DNA of 60,000 nucleotides. Origin: Cryptomeria japonica. Its lineage: Eukaryota > Streptophyta > Pinopsida > Cupressales > Cupressaceae. Below the pieces are notes generated by a model that saw only the letters and a program-made list of their open reading frames with translations, was not told where the DNA came from and made no database searches. Positions 46,101 through 56,678 of this stretch are shown here, one piece after another (the stretch's first letter is position 1; each line of letters starts with the position of its first letter). The position numbers were made by a program, and so were the translations under genes. The stretch covers positions 122,080,640 to 122,140,639 of the forward strand of contig NC_081410.1 in assembly GCF_030272615.1 (NCBI RefSeq), given 5' to 3'.

Positions 46101-46960
46101 GCACCTTGCTATCGTTAATACGTGCTTCCTTTTGTGCATTCACTGGTTTTTTGTTGGGGTTGCATAGTTTTTTGGGGTATCTTTTTTCCCATCAACATGC
46201 ATTACTTCCTCGCATCGTCCATTTTTGCAAGTTTCGAGCTGAATGGCGACGACGACATAAAGAAGCCGACGATTGATAGAGGACTGGGTCTTTTCCCCTT
46301 CGACCCAAGTGAGGAAATTTCCTCACTAAGGCTCACCAATTTCCTGCAACTGTTTTTCATTTGTGTTGTATTCCTTGTTTGCGTCATTAATCATTTTCGT
46401 TTTTTTATCGCACTGGGTTTTTTTCTAACTCTCATGTCCTCCTCAAACTATTGTTTGAATGTCTTGCGAGATGTCTGCATGTCTTTGTGTTTGTGAACAC
46501 TAAATATTGTGTTCATGAACACAAATACATATGTAAAGGGAATCATAATCCTCTGTTGTTCAAGCTTTACTGTCATTTTGTATGGTGACTTTTGAATACA
46601 AAATGTTTCCATTTCGTGCATCACTGTTAATATTGGGATGTTTGGTTTCGATTTCGAGCATCACTGTTAATATTGGGATGTTTGGTTTCGATTTCGAGCA
46701 TCACTGTGGTTTAATGGTTCAAGGGTTTTCAATTTCACGGTTAATGTTTAAGGCTTTAAAGGGTTGAAGGTTTTCAAAGCCTTTCGATAAAACTAGTTGA
46801 GGGTTTCATTTTCACTATGCGTATATTTCATTGCACTCGTGATGTTTAAGGGTTTACACATCATTCATTAATCTTCATAGGGGTTAAAATATTTTTAATA
46901 TGTTGGGTTTACTTGTTCCAATCCTTGCATTGACAATATTACCCTTCATGTTCGAGGGTT
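46100..46960. other. Noncoding stretch between repeat F and the 208-bp array
   Basis: Contains a short local duplication: TTTCGATTTCGAGCATCACT with GTTAATATTGGGATGTTTGG occurs twice in tandem (46640-46710). Toward the right, GGGTTT-containing words become frequent and merge into the following array. No gene seen. Confidence 0.5.
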
Positions 46961-47830
46961 TTAGGGTTTCAAATTGAATGTTTTATTGTTAATGTATATG
47001 GGTTCACATTTTCACTTTTATTGGCGAGGGTTTGAGGGCTTCAAAGTTCATTGTTTCAAATGGCAACAACGGTTTCAATGTAAACTGCATCGAGGGTTTA
47101 CATTTACACTGTTTGAAAGAATCCAAAACATTGTATCAATTGACATCAAGGGTTTACACTTTTACTCTTTAATGGGTCAAGCTGAGATATTTGAAACATG
47201 TCCTTGGCTTGAAGGGTTTCAATTTCAATTTTTGTAGGGATTCACTTTCACTGTCACTGTTTAAGCGTTTCAATATCAATTTTTGTAGGGATTTACTTTC
47301 ACTGTCATTGTTTAAGGGTTAAAAAATTCACTTTTATTGTTTAAGGGTTTGAGGGCTTCCAAATCACTGTTTTAATTGGCATCAACGGTTTCATTTTCAT
47401 TGTCAAAGGGTTCACGTTTCCACTCTTTTATGGGTCAATGTTAGCTATTTGAATCTACTCTTCGGGTTGAAGGATTTCAATTTCAATTGATTGAGGAATT
47501 CACTTTCACTGTTACTGTTTAAGGGTTCACAATTTCACTTTTCTTCTTTAAGGGTTTGAGGGATTCCAAATCACTGTTTCAATTGCCATCAATGGTTTCA
47601 ATTTGATTGTCCAAGGGTTTAGATATTCATTACTTTATGTTTGTAGGTGAACAATTTGAATATACTTCTTCGGGGTGAAGGGTCCCAATTTCAATTGTTT
47701 GAGGGATTCACTTTTCACTATTGTTGTTTAAGGGTCCACAAATTCGCTTTTATTGTTTAATTATTTGAGGGCCTGCAACTCACTGTTTCAAATGGCATCA
47801 AGGTTTTCACATTAATTGTACAAGGGTTTA
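46960..47830. repeat. ~208-bp tandem array rich in AGGGTTT
   Basis: Anchors GAGGGCTTC...CACTGTTTCAATTGGCATCA fall near 47034, 47352, 47558 and 47769; the last two spacings are about 206 and 211, and the first is longer because of an extra CACTTTCACTGTCACTGTTT block. Units also share GAGGGATTCACTTTCACTGT and TTTCCACTCTTT-TGGGTC. Confidence 0.8.
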
Positions 47831-49360
47831 CATTTCATTGCAATTGTGTTATATAAATAGTTGCCATGTTTCTTTAATAGTTGTGAAGTGAATGAATGAT
47901 CAATTACATTTATTGTAATGAAAAGGGTTTAATTCATACTTGGTTTCATTGTTGAACCTCTTTGTTTATAACTTTTATTTGTAGTTGTCATGTTTCTTTA
48001 ATAGTTGTGAATTGAATGAACGATCAATTTCATTTAATAGTTGTGATGTCACAACCCTCCTTTATCACTTTTGGATTTAAAATACAACTCTATTATATTT
48101 TTGGATAAGCTATTTAAATGATTGAATGAATATTATATAAGGATAAAATAATAATACACACACACATGGAAAATATACATTATTTTTATTTATTTATTTT
48201 CCACATCCAATTATGGCACATGTTGTAGGAAGAATAAGAAGCTTCTAGATGAATCTCCACCACCTTGTATGTAACTTCCCCACTAAGTTTAATCAATTTG
48301 CATGAGTCCAATATTGGAAAAGAATCTCTTTTTTTTAATTAAAATTTCTAGATAGTGGAATAGAGGGATTTTTCTTATAAATGATATGCAAGTTTCAAAA
48401 AAGGGAGTTGGTTATGTTTTGAAGAAAAATTTCCCAAGTTTAGAAGTAGGATTCTCTTTGTTAGTCTCATTTTCGTTGCAGGAATTTTTAAGTTGTTGTT
48501 GAAGGTTTCTCTCAAAGTTGCAAGGAAGGATCAAGGAATAGCTAGAGGATTCAACTTCGAGTTTCAGTAAACCAGGTTCTCTCATTTTATCATATGAGGA
48601 ATTTGTATTATCCAAATATATAGTTTTTAGATTCTTTGGTTGAATATAGTATTCTGAAGAAATCATTTCTCAATTTCTATATAGGGAGAAAAAAACCTAT
48701 TTTTGTTTTCTTTAAGAAATGCAGTGATATAGTTTCTTCTTTTTTTTACAAATGCAGATTTCTCTTGCATATCTTATTTAATCTAATTTAAAAGGTAAAA
48801 AATCAGATATTTGCTTTTCTGTTTTCTCTTAGATGATATTGAATATAAAAATAAATAAATCTCCCTCTCTCTGAATGAATAAATAAAATTTCTCTGTGAA
48901 TATTGGATTGAACCTCTGTGAATATTAGTTAAATTAGTTGAATAAAATTTCTCTATGAATATTAGTTGAATCTCTGTGAATATTAGTTAAATGAGTTGAA
49001 TAAATTTCTTTGTGAATATTAGCTGAATCTCTGTGAATATCAGTCAAACAAACTCTCTCCCTGTGAAATCTGAAAATAAATAATTTTCCTATAAATAACT
49101 CTCTATTCCCCTCTCTGGACATTGGTTGAGAAATAGAATATAATCCCTCTGTGTTAACTTGTATTTCTCAGTTTAAACACCTACCTACTTCTGGATAATC
49201 TGTGCATCACTGGAGCAAATTTACTTCTCTGGTTATTTTTATTTCTCTGTTTTATTTCGTCCCTGGGATTAATATGATATTCTCTCTTACATTAATATCT
49301 TCTTATGTATTCATACCTGTTTATGTATTCTCTTTATATTCAATTTAATATCCTGGAATG

Positions 49361-49365
<5 letters not shown>

Positions 49366-49424
<59 letters not shown>
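49366..49424. repeat. (TA)n microsatellite
   Basis: About 29 uninterrupted TA dinucleotides inside element G. Confidence 0.95.
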
Positions 49425-49426
<2 letters not shown>

Positions 49427-51155
49427 TTATGTATTAATAAAATTTATGCGAAATGATTAATGTTTATATTGCACGATATAGTGCCTGTGCGTACCGGCTC
49501 GCACGTGGAGGATGGAGTTAATACTCCGCAAGGAGTGGTACCATAATGGTACCCCCCACTAGCCTGCAGTCACTGCTACGGTAGTGGCCGCAGGGTAGTG
49601 GAGGGGACCCGTGGGGTCCCACTCCCATTAAACCCTTACTAATGCCAATCAAACATAGTTCGAAGGCAATGTTAGCTTTTAAAAAGAAATTCTTTTTTTT
49701 ATATATGTGTAAGATTTTAGTTTATTTTAATTCCTTCTTTTTTTGTATATATATAAATCTTAGTTAATAATTTATTTTTTTAAACTTAGGAAATTATTAG
49801 ATTTATAACTAGTTTTAACAAATTTATATTAAATGATACTTAGATCTTCTTAAGATCCACTTAGCAATTAAATGATTTGAAGCTAAATTCTATGTTGGGA
49901 TTAGTGGGTTTATAAGCGATATTCTCGCATGCAACTTACCCTACCTTCGCTTCATGCTAATGTCTTTACATTGATTTCAATTATTGGTGTTCCCTTCTTC
50001 ATGCAAATTATACGTTTAATTGTTAGTATGCAAGTTATCTAACTGTCATTTTTATGCAAGTTATATTCAAGTTTTGAACGATAAATAATTTTAGTTATGG
50101 TTTTTATTCCATGTCATCCATCAAGTAGTTATTTCAATTAATTGAGCTTTGCAATGTCTAAATATACGCGTTCAATTCATAATTATTTTTCAAGCTTGAT
50201 GTTTATCATAAGTTAGAAAATTAAATAAAGGAAGTTGGAAAACCAAAACCTAGTAGCGTTCGGTATATACAGTGCCTCTGGGTCACGCTTACGGGTAATG
50301 CTGTCGTGTTGAACTATTGCACTTAACGCCTAATAAAGCTACATCAACAACGTCTGTGGCATCGTCTCTATAAATCGTCAGGGAGTAATAAGGGACACTT
50401 GAAAGTTAAATCCAAGGGGTGGGTAATCCCCCTTGGATCGATAATTTAATAAGATAATTCTAAAATGATCTTTCATTTGCTGAGTTAAACTAGAGTAAAC
50501 CCCTATAGGGATGATGAGTGAAATGCTTTTATAAAACTGATTTAATCTCGAAGAATTATTGTCGATTGGCAATTGGTCAAGGGTGACGCTCGTGATAAAA
50601 ATTAGGATCTAGTTGTTTTAGGCCACAAGCAATAGGCCATCTTGAGTCTTTGCTTAAGCGCTACCATCGTGGGTAGCAACCGCAGAGAAACTGTCTGGGA
50701 CATTGACCCTAGAAAGGGTTGCGTACCCACTAATTAGTTTACATCAAACCATAGAGTAGAAAATAGAACTACATACTTTACGCCTTGATCCCGTGCCGAA
50801 GCAGGTATGTAGGTAGTCTTGGGACGAAGTTGTCCCTTGTACTCAGGCGTTCGTGGGTGGGGTCTAGGCTTGGTAAAAGAAAGATTGAGTAAGAATCCTA
50901 TTTTGAAAGATAAGATAATTAAAATTGGAAAAAGGTAATTCAATGCATACTCGGAAGGAATCCCGTATGGATTCGCTTGACTTCCCGAGGCTTTAAGCCA
51001 AATTCCGAGGCGGAATTCAAGCTTGTATTATGTTATTCAGTTACTCCTAAGGACGGCGACCTCGGTGCACTTCTGTTAGAAGAGTGTAGTACTTAGCGAG
51101 TGGCTCAGGACCTGAATGGTCTCGATGAGTCTAAGTCTCTGGCCAGAGCACCTCC

Positions 51156-51310
51156 TATCCCAATTGGATAGATGCCTACCCCGTATGGGTAGATGCCTAT
51201 CCCGTATTGGATAGATGAAATCTTATGTCCCGTATGGACAAATGCCTAACCCATATGGTTAGATGCTCATCCCAGATGGATGAATGCCTAATCCAAATGG
51301 ATGGATGCCC
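51156..51310. repeat. ~21-bp minisatellite near the right end of element G
   Basis: Seven or so units of the type GATGCCTATCCCGTATGG followed by ATA or TAA, with substitutions. Subterminal tandem repeats like this recur in several LTR-type elements of this window. Confidence 0.8.
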
Positions 51311-52169
51311 AGAGTATGCAATTGAATCAAACACAATGATTAAATTAAACACAAAAAAAAAGAATGGTCAATTTTGTTGAGTTAATTATGGTGGGTTATT
51401 ACATGTGAAGTGAATGAATGACCAATTACCTTTAATGTCATGAAAAGGGTTTAATTCATTCTTGGTTTCATTGTTGAAGTTCTTTGTATATTACTTTTAT
51501 AAGTAGTTGCTATGTTTCTTCTATAGTGTGAACTGAATGAATGACCAATTTCCTTAAATAGTTGTGAAGTGAATGAACGACCAATTACCTTAATGTAATG
51601 AAAAGGGTTTAATTTATACTTGGTTTCATTGTTGATGTTCTTTGTTTATTACTTTTATAAGCAGTTGTCATGTTTCTTTTACAGTTGTGAATTGAATGAA
51701 CGACCTATTTCCTTCAATAGTTGTGAAGTGAATGAACAACCAATTAGCTTTAATGTAATGAAAAGAGTTTAATTCATACTTGGTTTCATTGTTGAAATTC
51801 TTTGTTTATTACTTTTATAAATAGTTGCCATGTTTCTTCTATAGTTGTGAACCAAATGAACATCCAATTTCCTTCAATAGTTGTGAAGTGAATGAACAAC
51901 CAATTACCTTTAATGTAATGAAAAAGGTTTAATTCACACATGTGAAATTGGAAACCTTCACCCCAACTTTAATTGTGAAATTGAAAACATTTTAGTGTCA
52001 AATTGAAATCCTTAAACCCTTAAACATTATTAGTGAAATTGAAACCCTTAACACATTTGAGTATACAATTTCTTGCATTGGTTTAAGGGTATACAGTACA
52101 CCCTTGCAGTGGCATTAACTATGCATCCCTTCTCGTTAAGTATCACTCTTCCATATAAATGAGGACGCC

Positions 52170-52171
<2 letters not shown>

Positions 52172-52213
<42 letters not shown>
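52172..52213. repeat. (TA)n microsatellite at the 3' end of the LINE
   Basis: About 21 TA dinucleotides directly beside the 3' end of the minus-strand LINE at 52214. Confidence 0.9.
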
Positions 52214-52214
<1 letters not shown>

Positions 52215-54756
52215 CTGCTACCTAGGGGTAGCTACCATTGTATTCATAAGAAAAAAGAATACGTATTATTCACAAAGAGAGTGCAGCAAGAATTCGATGG
52301 CCTTGATGACCTCCTGTGCTCTCTCAATTTGATCTGACGAGAATAGGCTCTTGTTTACATCCATGAGACTGACATAGGTTCGTTCACCATGCACCATATC
52401 ATTTTTGCCCCCAAAGCTTATTTTGAAACATGATATCTCTAATCCCTGCTCCCCCCTCTTCTTTTGATTTTTTCACCAAGTCCAATGCCAATAGTGGGAT
52501 GCGATGTTGATCCAAAGCACCATCCCACATAAATTTCCTTTGTAGTTTATTCATTTCCCCAACAACCTTCTTCATGATTTCCATGGTGGATAGGAGGTAA
52601 ATAGGAATTGCAGCCATCACCGATTTAATCATGGTGATCCTTTCTACATATTTTATCCATCTTCCCTTCCACAACTTAGTCTTCTTACTCATCTTCTTGA
52701 TGGCATCTTGCCAGAGATCATTCCTAAACACGCCATTAAAGAGCGGCACACCCAAATATACTGATGGGATCTTCTTTCAGGGAAAACCCAAAATTGCTTC
52801 GATCCTCCTTTGCACCTACTCACTTGTATTAAAAAGATAAATAAAAGACTTTTCTCTATTTATTGACTAACTGGAAACTGCACAATATTCATCTAGAGTT
52901 CTCTTTATGTTGACTACTTCTATCATAGTAGACTGCCCATAGATAAGCATGCCATCTACAAATAGTTGATGCGTAAAAGGAGGCATCAATGACACAATCT
53001 GAAGACCAATCCAATCCCTTTGCTCTATCCCCATATTTATCTTTCTCCTTAAGGATTTTGCCATCAAGATGAACAAGAAGGGAGACAGAGGATCCCCCTG
53101 TCTCAGCTCCCTCACTCCTTGAAAGAAACCACGTGGCTTACCATTTACCAAAATAGAGTACCTTGGTGTGGAGATACAACCCCACACCCAGTCAAGTCAT
53201 TTCTTACAGAGCCCCAAATTTCTTCAAAACCAACATTAGAAATCTCCATTGAACATTATCATAAGCTTTATGAATATCAAGTTTAATGATCATACCTTTC
53301 ATGTTCTCCTTCTTTACCGAATGCAAAACCTCACGAGCAATGATGACTCCATCAACAATGTTCCTGCCTTGCACGAAGTCACTCTGTTCAATAGAAATAA
53401 GATTGGGTAACAAAATCTTCAACCTATTCGCCATCACTTTTGAGATAATTTTGTAAATCATATTGCACAAAGAGATTGGCCTGAAGTCTGCAAAGGTTGA
53501 TATATCCTGTTTTTTGGGGAATTAAGGCAATATTAGTATTGTTCAACTCCTTCAGAATAACTCCCTTCCTCTTGGATTCCTCAAACACCCCTGTGATTTC
53601 TCTCCCCATAAAGCTCCAACATTTTTGAAATACCTGGGTGGTGAAGCCATCGGGCCATGAGGCCTTCTCGACACCAAATGGAAAGTGGTTGTCTTCACCT
53701 CCTCTTCAGAGACTGCACCACATACAAACTTATTATCATCCGCATAAACTAATTCGAGGATAACCTCCAAAATGTTTGTGCCCCAACAGTCTGATTTCCC
53801 TTCTCCTTTGAGAAGGTCTTTGAAAAACCTAGTCCCTTCTTTTACAATATCCTCTCTCTCTCTCTGTCAAGAGAAGCCCGTTTTGATTAAGTACCTTCGA
53901 TATTTTATTCCAATTTCTCCTCGCCTTGGTGGAATTGTGAAAAAAATTCGTGTTTTGATCCCCATCTTTCAGCCATTCATCTCTCGATTTGGACCTCCAA
54001 TAGATCTCCTCCCTCGCTAGGATCTCCTCATATTCCTTGATCCAATCCTTCTCTTTGAGAAATTTTGTTGTAGACATGCCATTCTGAATAGCAAATTCAC
54101 TGAGTGCCTCCATTTCCTGTTCTATCTGATTCTTTATGCTGAAAATGTTTTTGAAAGGGGTCTTGTTCCAACTTTTGAGTTTTCCTTTAAATGCCTTCAA
54201 TTTCTTGCAAAAAACGAACATCTTGGTGCCATGGAATTGATCTAATTCCACCCACCATGCCTTCATCAACTCAGTGAAGTTAGGCCATCTAAACCACATG
54301 CTCTAAAATTTGAATTGAACTTTAACTAGTCTAGAATCTTCAGAAACAAGGAGTTCCACAGGGAAATGGTCCGAAAATGGGACATGGAATAATCAAAGAG
54401 CTAAATTGAACATCTTGGGTACTCCAATCATCTGAAATAAAAAACCTACCTAACCTCTCTGCTATGTTAGATAGGCCTTTCCTTTTGTTTGTCCACATGT
54501 ATTTCCCGTTTGAGAGAGCAATATCAGTTAGACCACCATCCCTAAAAAAGTTAGCAAAGTCCAACTGCACTTGCCCCATCCTGCCCAGACCACCGATTTT
54601 GCCATCCATGTAGAGGATCGCATTAAAGTCCCCTTCTAGAATAATCCTCTCCCCATGTTTCTTCATATCATCTTCAATATAGTTCCATAATTCTAACTTG
54701 TCTGTCGTCTTAGTAGCCACCGCCCCCCTCCCCCACTCCTCCACACACACACACAT
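52214..54756 (-). pseudogene. Plant LINE ORF2 remnant (endonuclease plus RT), 5' truncated
   Basis: Minus-strand fragments in several frames give, in order, the C-terminal half of an apurinic-type endonuclease (LEGDFNAILYMDGKIGG, DIALSNGKYMWTNKRKG), a linker (DEWLKDGDQNTNFFHNSTKA), RT (VMANRLKILLPNLISIEQ, FVQGRNIVDG, IIKLDIHKAYDNVQW, LRQGDPLSPFLFILMAK) and the thumb region (YLGVPLFNG-like, KLQRKFMWDG). The second RT motif reads FVDG where FADD is usual, so one catalytic Asp is lost. At least four frameshifts. The N-terminal endonuclease half is missing; the left sequence is a CA/TA-rich simple repeat. Typical of plant L1-like LINEs. Confidence 0.9.
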
Positions 54757-55190
54757 ACATATAAATATATATATGAATGAGATTGAATCCCTCTAACTGT
54801 GAAATTGAAACCCTTAAAGCCAAGTTTGACATATCATGTATATATTTATGGACATGTCTATGCATAAATGTATGTACATGTATATGCATATATGTGTGTA
54901 CAAGTATGTACATGTATGCATGTACATGTCTATACGTACATGTATGCATGTACATGTATATCTGTACATAACTTAGTGCTGAAAATGAAAGCCTTAAACC
55001 CAAGTTTGACATATCTCTAATGCATGTACATTTCAATGTATGTACATGTATACACATTTATGCGTGCACATACATGTATGTACATGTATTTCCATATACG
55101 TATGTATATGTTTTTCACTATATGTATGTACATTTAGACATGTACATGTATGTATCTAAATGTCTGCATGTACATATATGTATGTACATA
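54735..55190. repeat. CA/TA and ATGTACATGT-rich simple sequence
   Basis: ACACACAC at about 54743-54755 is followed by TATATA and a long run of variants of ATGTACATGTATG to about 55190. It is interrupted twice by CCTTAAA-CCAAGTTTGACATAT (near 54810 and 54990). Cys/Tyr/Met-rich ORFs on both strands here are artefacts of the repeat. Confidence 0.85.
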
Positions 55191-55192
55191 TA

Positions 55193-55325
55193 CAGGGGAG
55201 AGGAGCCAGAATGTGCACACCCTAACTTCAGAGGTCCACAAGGCAAGCCACGTGGACCCACATACCAACTTTGACCGTTGGCCAAGCAGACCGCTGTGTT
55301 GCCTACACCGAATCAAAATTTTGTA
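55193..55325 (+). repeat. Repeat F, copy 2 left piece
   Basis: GAGAGGAGCCAGAATGTG to ACACCGAATCAAAATTTTG matches the first ~125 bases of copy 1 (45565 onward) on the plus strand. It begins directly after the ATGTACAT repeat. Confidence 0.75.
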
Positions 55326-55853
55326 TGTGCATGTATATCAGAAGGGCAAAACTAGCAGAAATCAAAAATACTTTTAGGGGTGGGGGCCAGAAGTTGAAAG
55401 GCCCACAAACTAATCTTTGATAAGACTCTTGTTTATTATCCAAACCACTCATTTGTAATGTGATGATTGAGCCAAGGTGTCAACAATTGGAACAAGAACC
55501 CATAGAGCTTCCACAATTTGAACAAGAACCCACAAAGATAGAACAATACATTACAATTTGCACAATTATAAGCTTTACATGGATTGTGTACAACACAGGT
55601 GAATGTCACTTTTCCTCACACTGATGTAATCAACCAAGTGTTGCATTGGTTAGAAAAGCTCCATCGTCTTTTGATTTCAATTATCACAATCCTACACAAT
55701 GAGGACATGTAGTCATTTGAAACCTTTGTATTCATGAATTATGTTGCATCAAAACATTCAAATTGAATGTTTCGTGCAACACAATTCACAAGTATAAAGG
55801 TCTTCAAATGGTTGTGTGTTCTTGTTGTAGTTGATCATGGAGATCAATACTCA
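55326..55853. other. Noncoding stretch between F pieces
   Basis: A/T-rich sequence with a short tandem GAACAAGAACCCA (near 55490 and 55520). No gene or further repeat identified. Confidence 0.4.
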
Positions 55854-56218
55854 TAAGATGAAAAACATGTCTTTGAGTCAGGCGTATTGAATGCTGCAAG
55901 GCTCAATAAACACGAGTCTTTAGGTGCATGTAAGGCGAGGTGACACGTAGTTAATGCCACTACACTACAAGTTTGAAGGTGGCAGAAGGATATTTTGGCG
56001 GACAAGGTGGTCGTTTGGGTGTGCATGTGGTTAATTGCCTCGCGGCCATCCCGTTCTGTATGAACGTAAATCGTAGTAGGTTTCGGGTCTGGGCTCGACC
56101 ACGTTTTGGTCGAAGCATCGAAGTGGCATAATTTTGACAATTGGGAGGGCTCCTCATGGACACATGGCCGAAACGCCAACTCAACATCCACAATTTTGAT
56201 TTGTGGTAGCCAACTCAA
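55854..56218 (-). repeat. Repeat F, copy 2 right piece, inverted
   Basis: Read on the minus strand, GAGTTGGCTACCACAAATCA onward matches copy 1 from about base 85 to its end (CAAAATTATGCCACTTCG, CACACCCAAACGACCACC). The two copy-2 pieces lie in opposite orientations, so F2 is rearranged by inversion or is two separate insertions. Confidence 0.75.
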
Positions 56219-56678
56219 TTGTGGAAAACTGATTACTTCAAAGTAATAAAAACTTGAATCCTTTTAATTGATGCAAAACGAAGCATGTAGTTGTTGACAT
56301 CTTTGCTCAATCATCCCATTACATGTTGTGAATTGCATCAACAGGTAAAACATACAAAATGCACAACATTGTAAACAAAAAACAACCATTTGTTGACATG
56401 CATGTAATTGGAAACAAAAGCATGCATTTGTTCACAACTTACTAAATCATCCCATTATGTGTCCTATATTGCATAGACATACAAAAAGATACCCAAATAC
56501 ATGTCGAATGAATGTCTTCATTACATATATTTGCAATTCTTATGTGTAATTGTAAATCAGAAAGCCAAAAAATAGAATAAGATATGTCTTTTTAGAAGTC
56601 ATTTGAAAAAACAAGGCAAGTTCTTGGCCCTGCAGTTGATGCCCTCGATGCTGCAATGGGTACCATGTTCTCGTCACC

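Larger units (their letters stand above)
48047..51403. mobile_element. Element G: 3.36-kb solo-LTR-like insertion
   Basis: It begins TGTCACAACCCTCC and ends GGTGGGTTATTACA, with duplication TGTGA at 48042-48046 and 51404-51408, inside a ~160-bp tandem monomer. No gag, pol or ORF of note occurs inside and no internal LTR pair was found, so a large solo LTR is the simplest reading. It contains a TA microsatellite, a CTATAAATA box near 49090, CAATAGG/TAATAAAG-type sequence near 50333 and a 21-bp repeat near its right end. Confidence 0.7.
47840..51960. repeat. ~160-bp tandem array split by element G
   Basis: Monomers carry GAAAAGGGTTTAATTCATAC, TTGGTTTCATTGTTGAA, TAGTTGCCATGTTTCTT and AATAGTTGTGAAGTGAATGA. 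One copy lies left of G (anchor near 47920) and four right of it (near 51440, 51598, 51760 and 51921), spacing about 160. Right of 51960, to 52170, the sequence shows CCCTTAAACATT-type words and no gene. Confidence 0.85.

Noticed and set aside
46500-47830. Interstitial telomere-like tract (AGGGTTT words)
   Set aside because: The words are irregularly spaced inside ~208-bp monomers and never form consecutive heptamers.
54777-55377. Cys/Tyr/Met-rich ORFs on both strands
   Set aside because: Artefacts of ATGTACATGT simple sequence.
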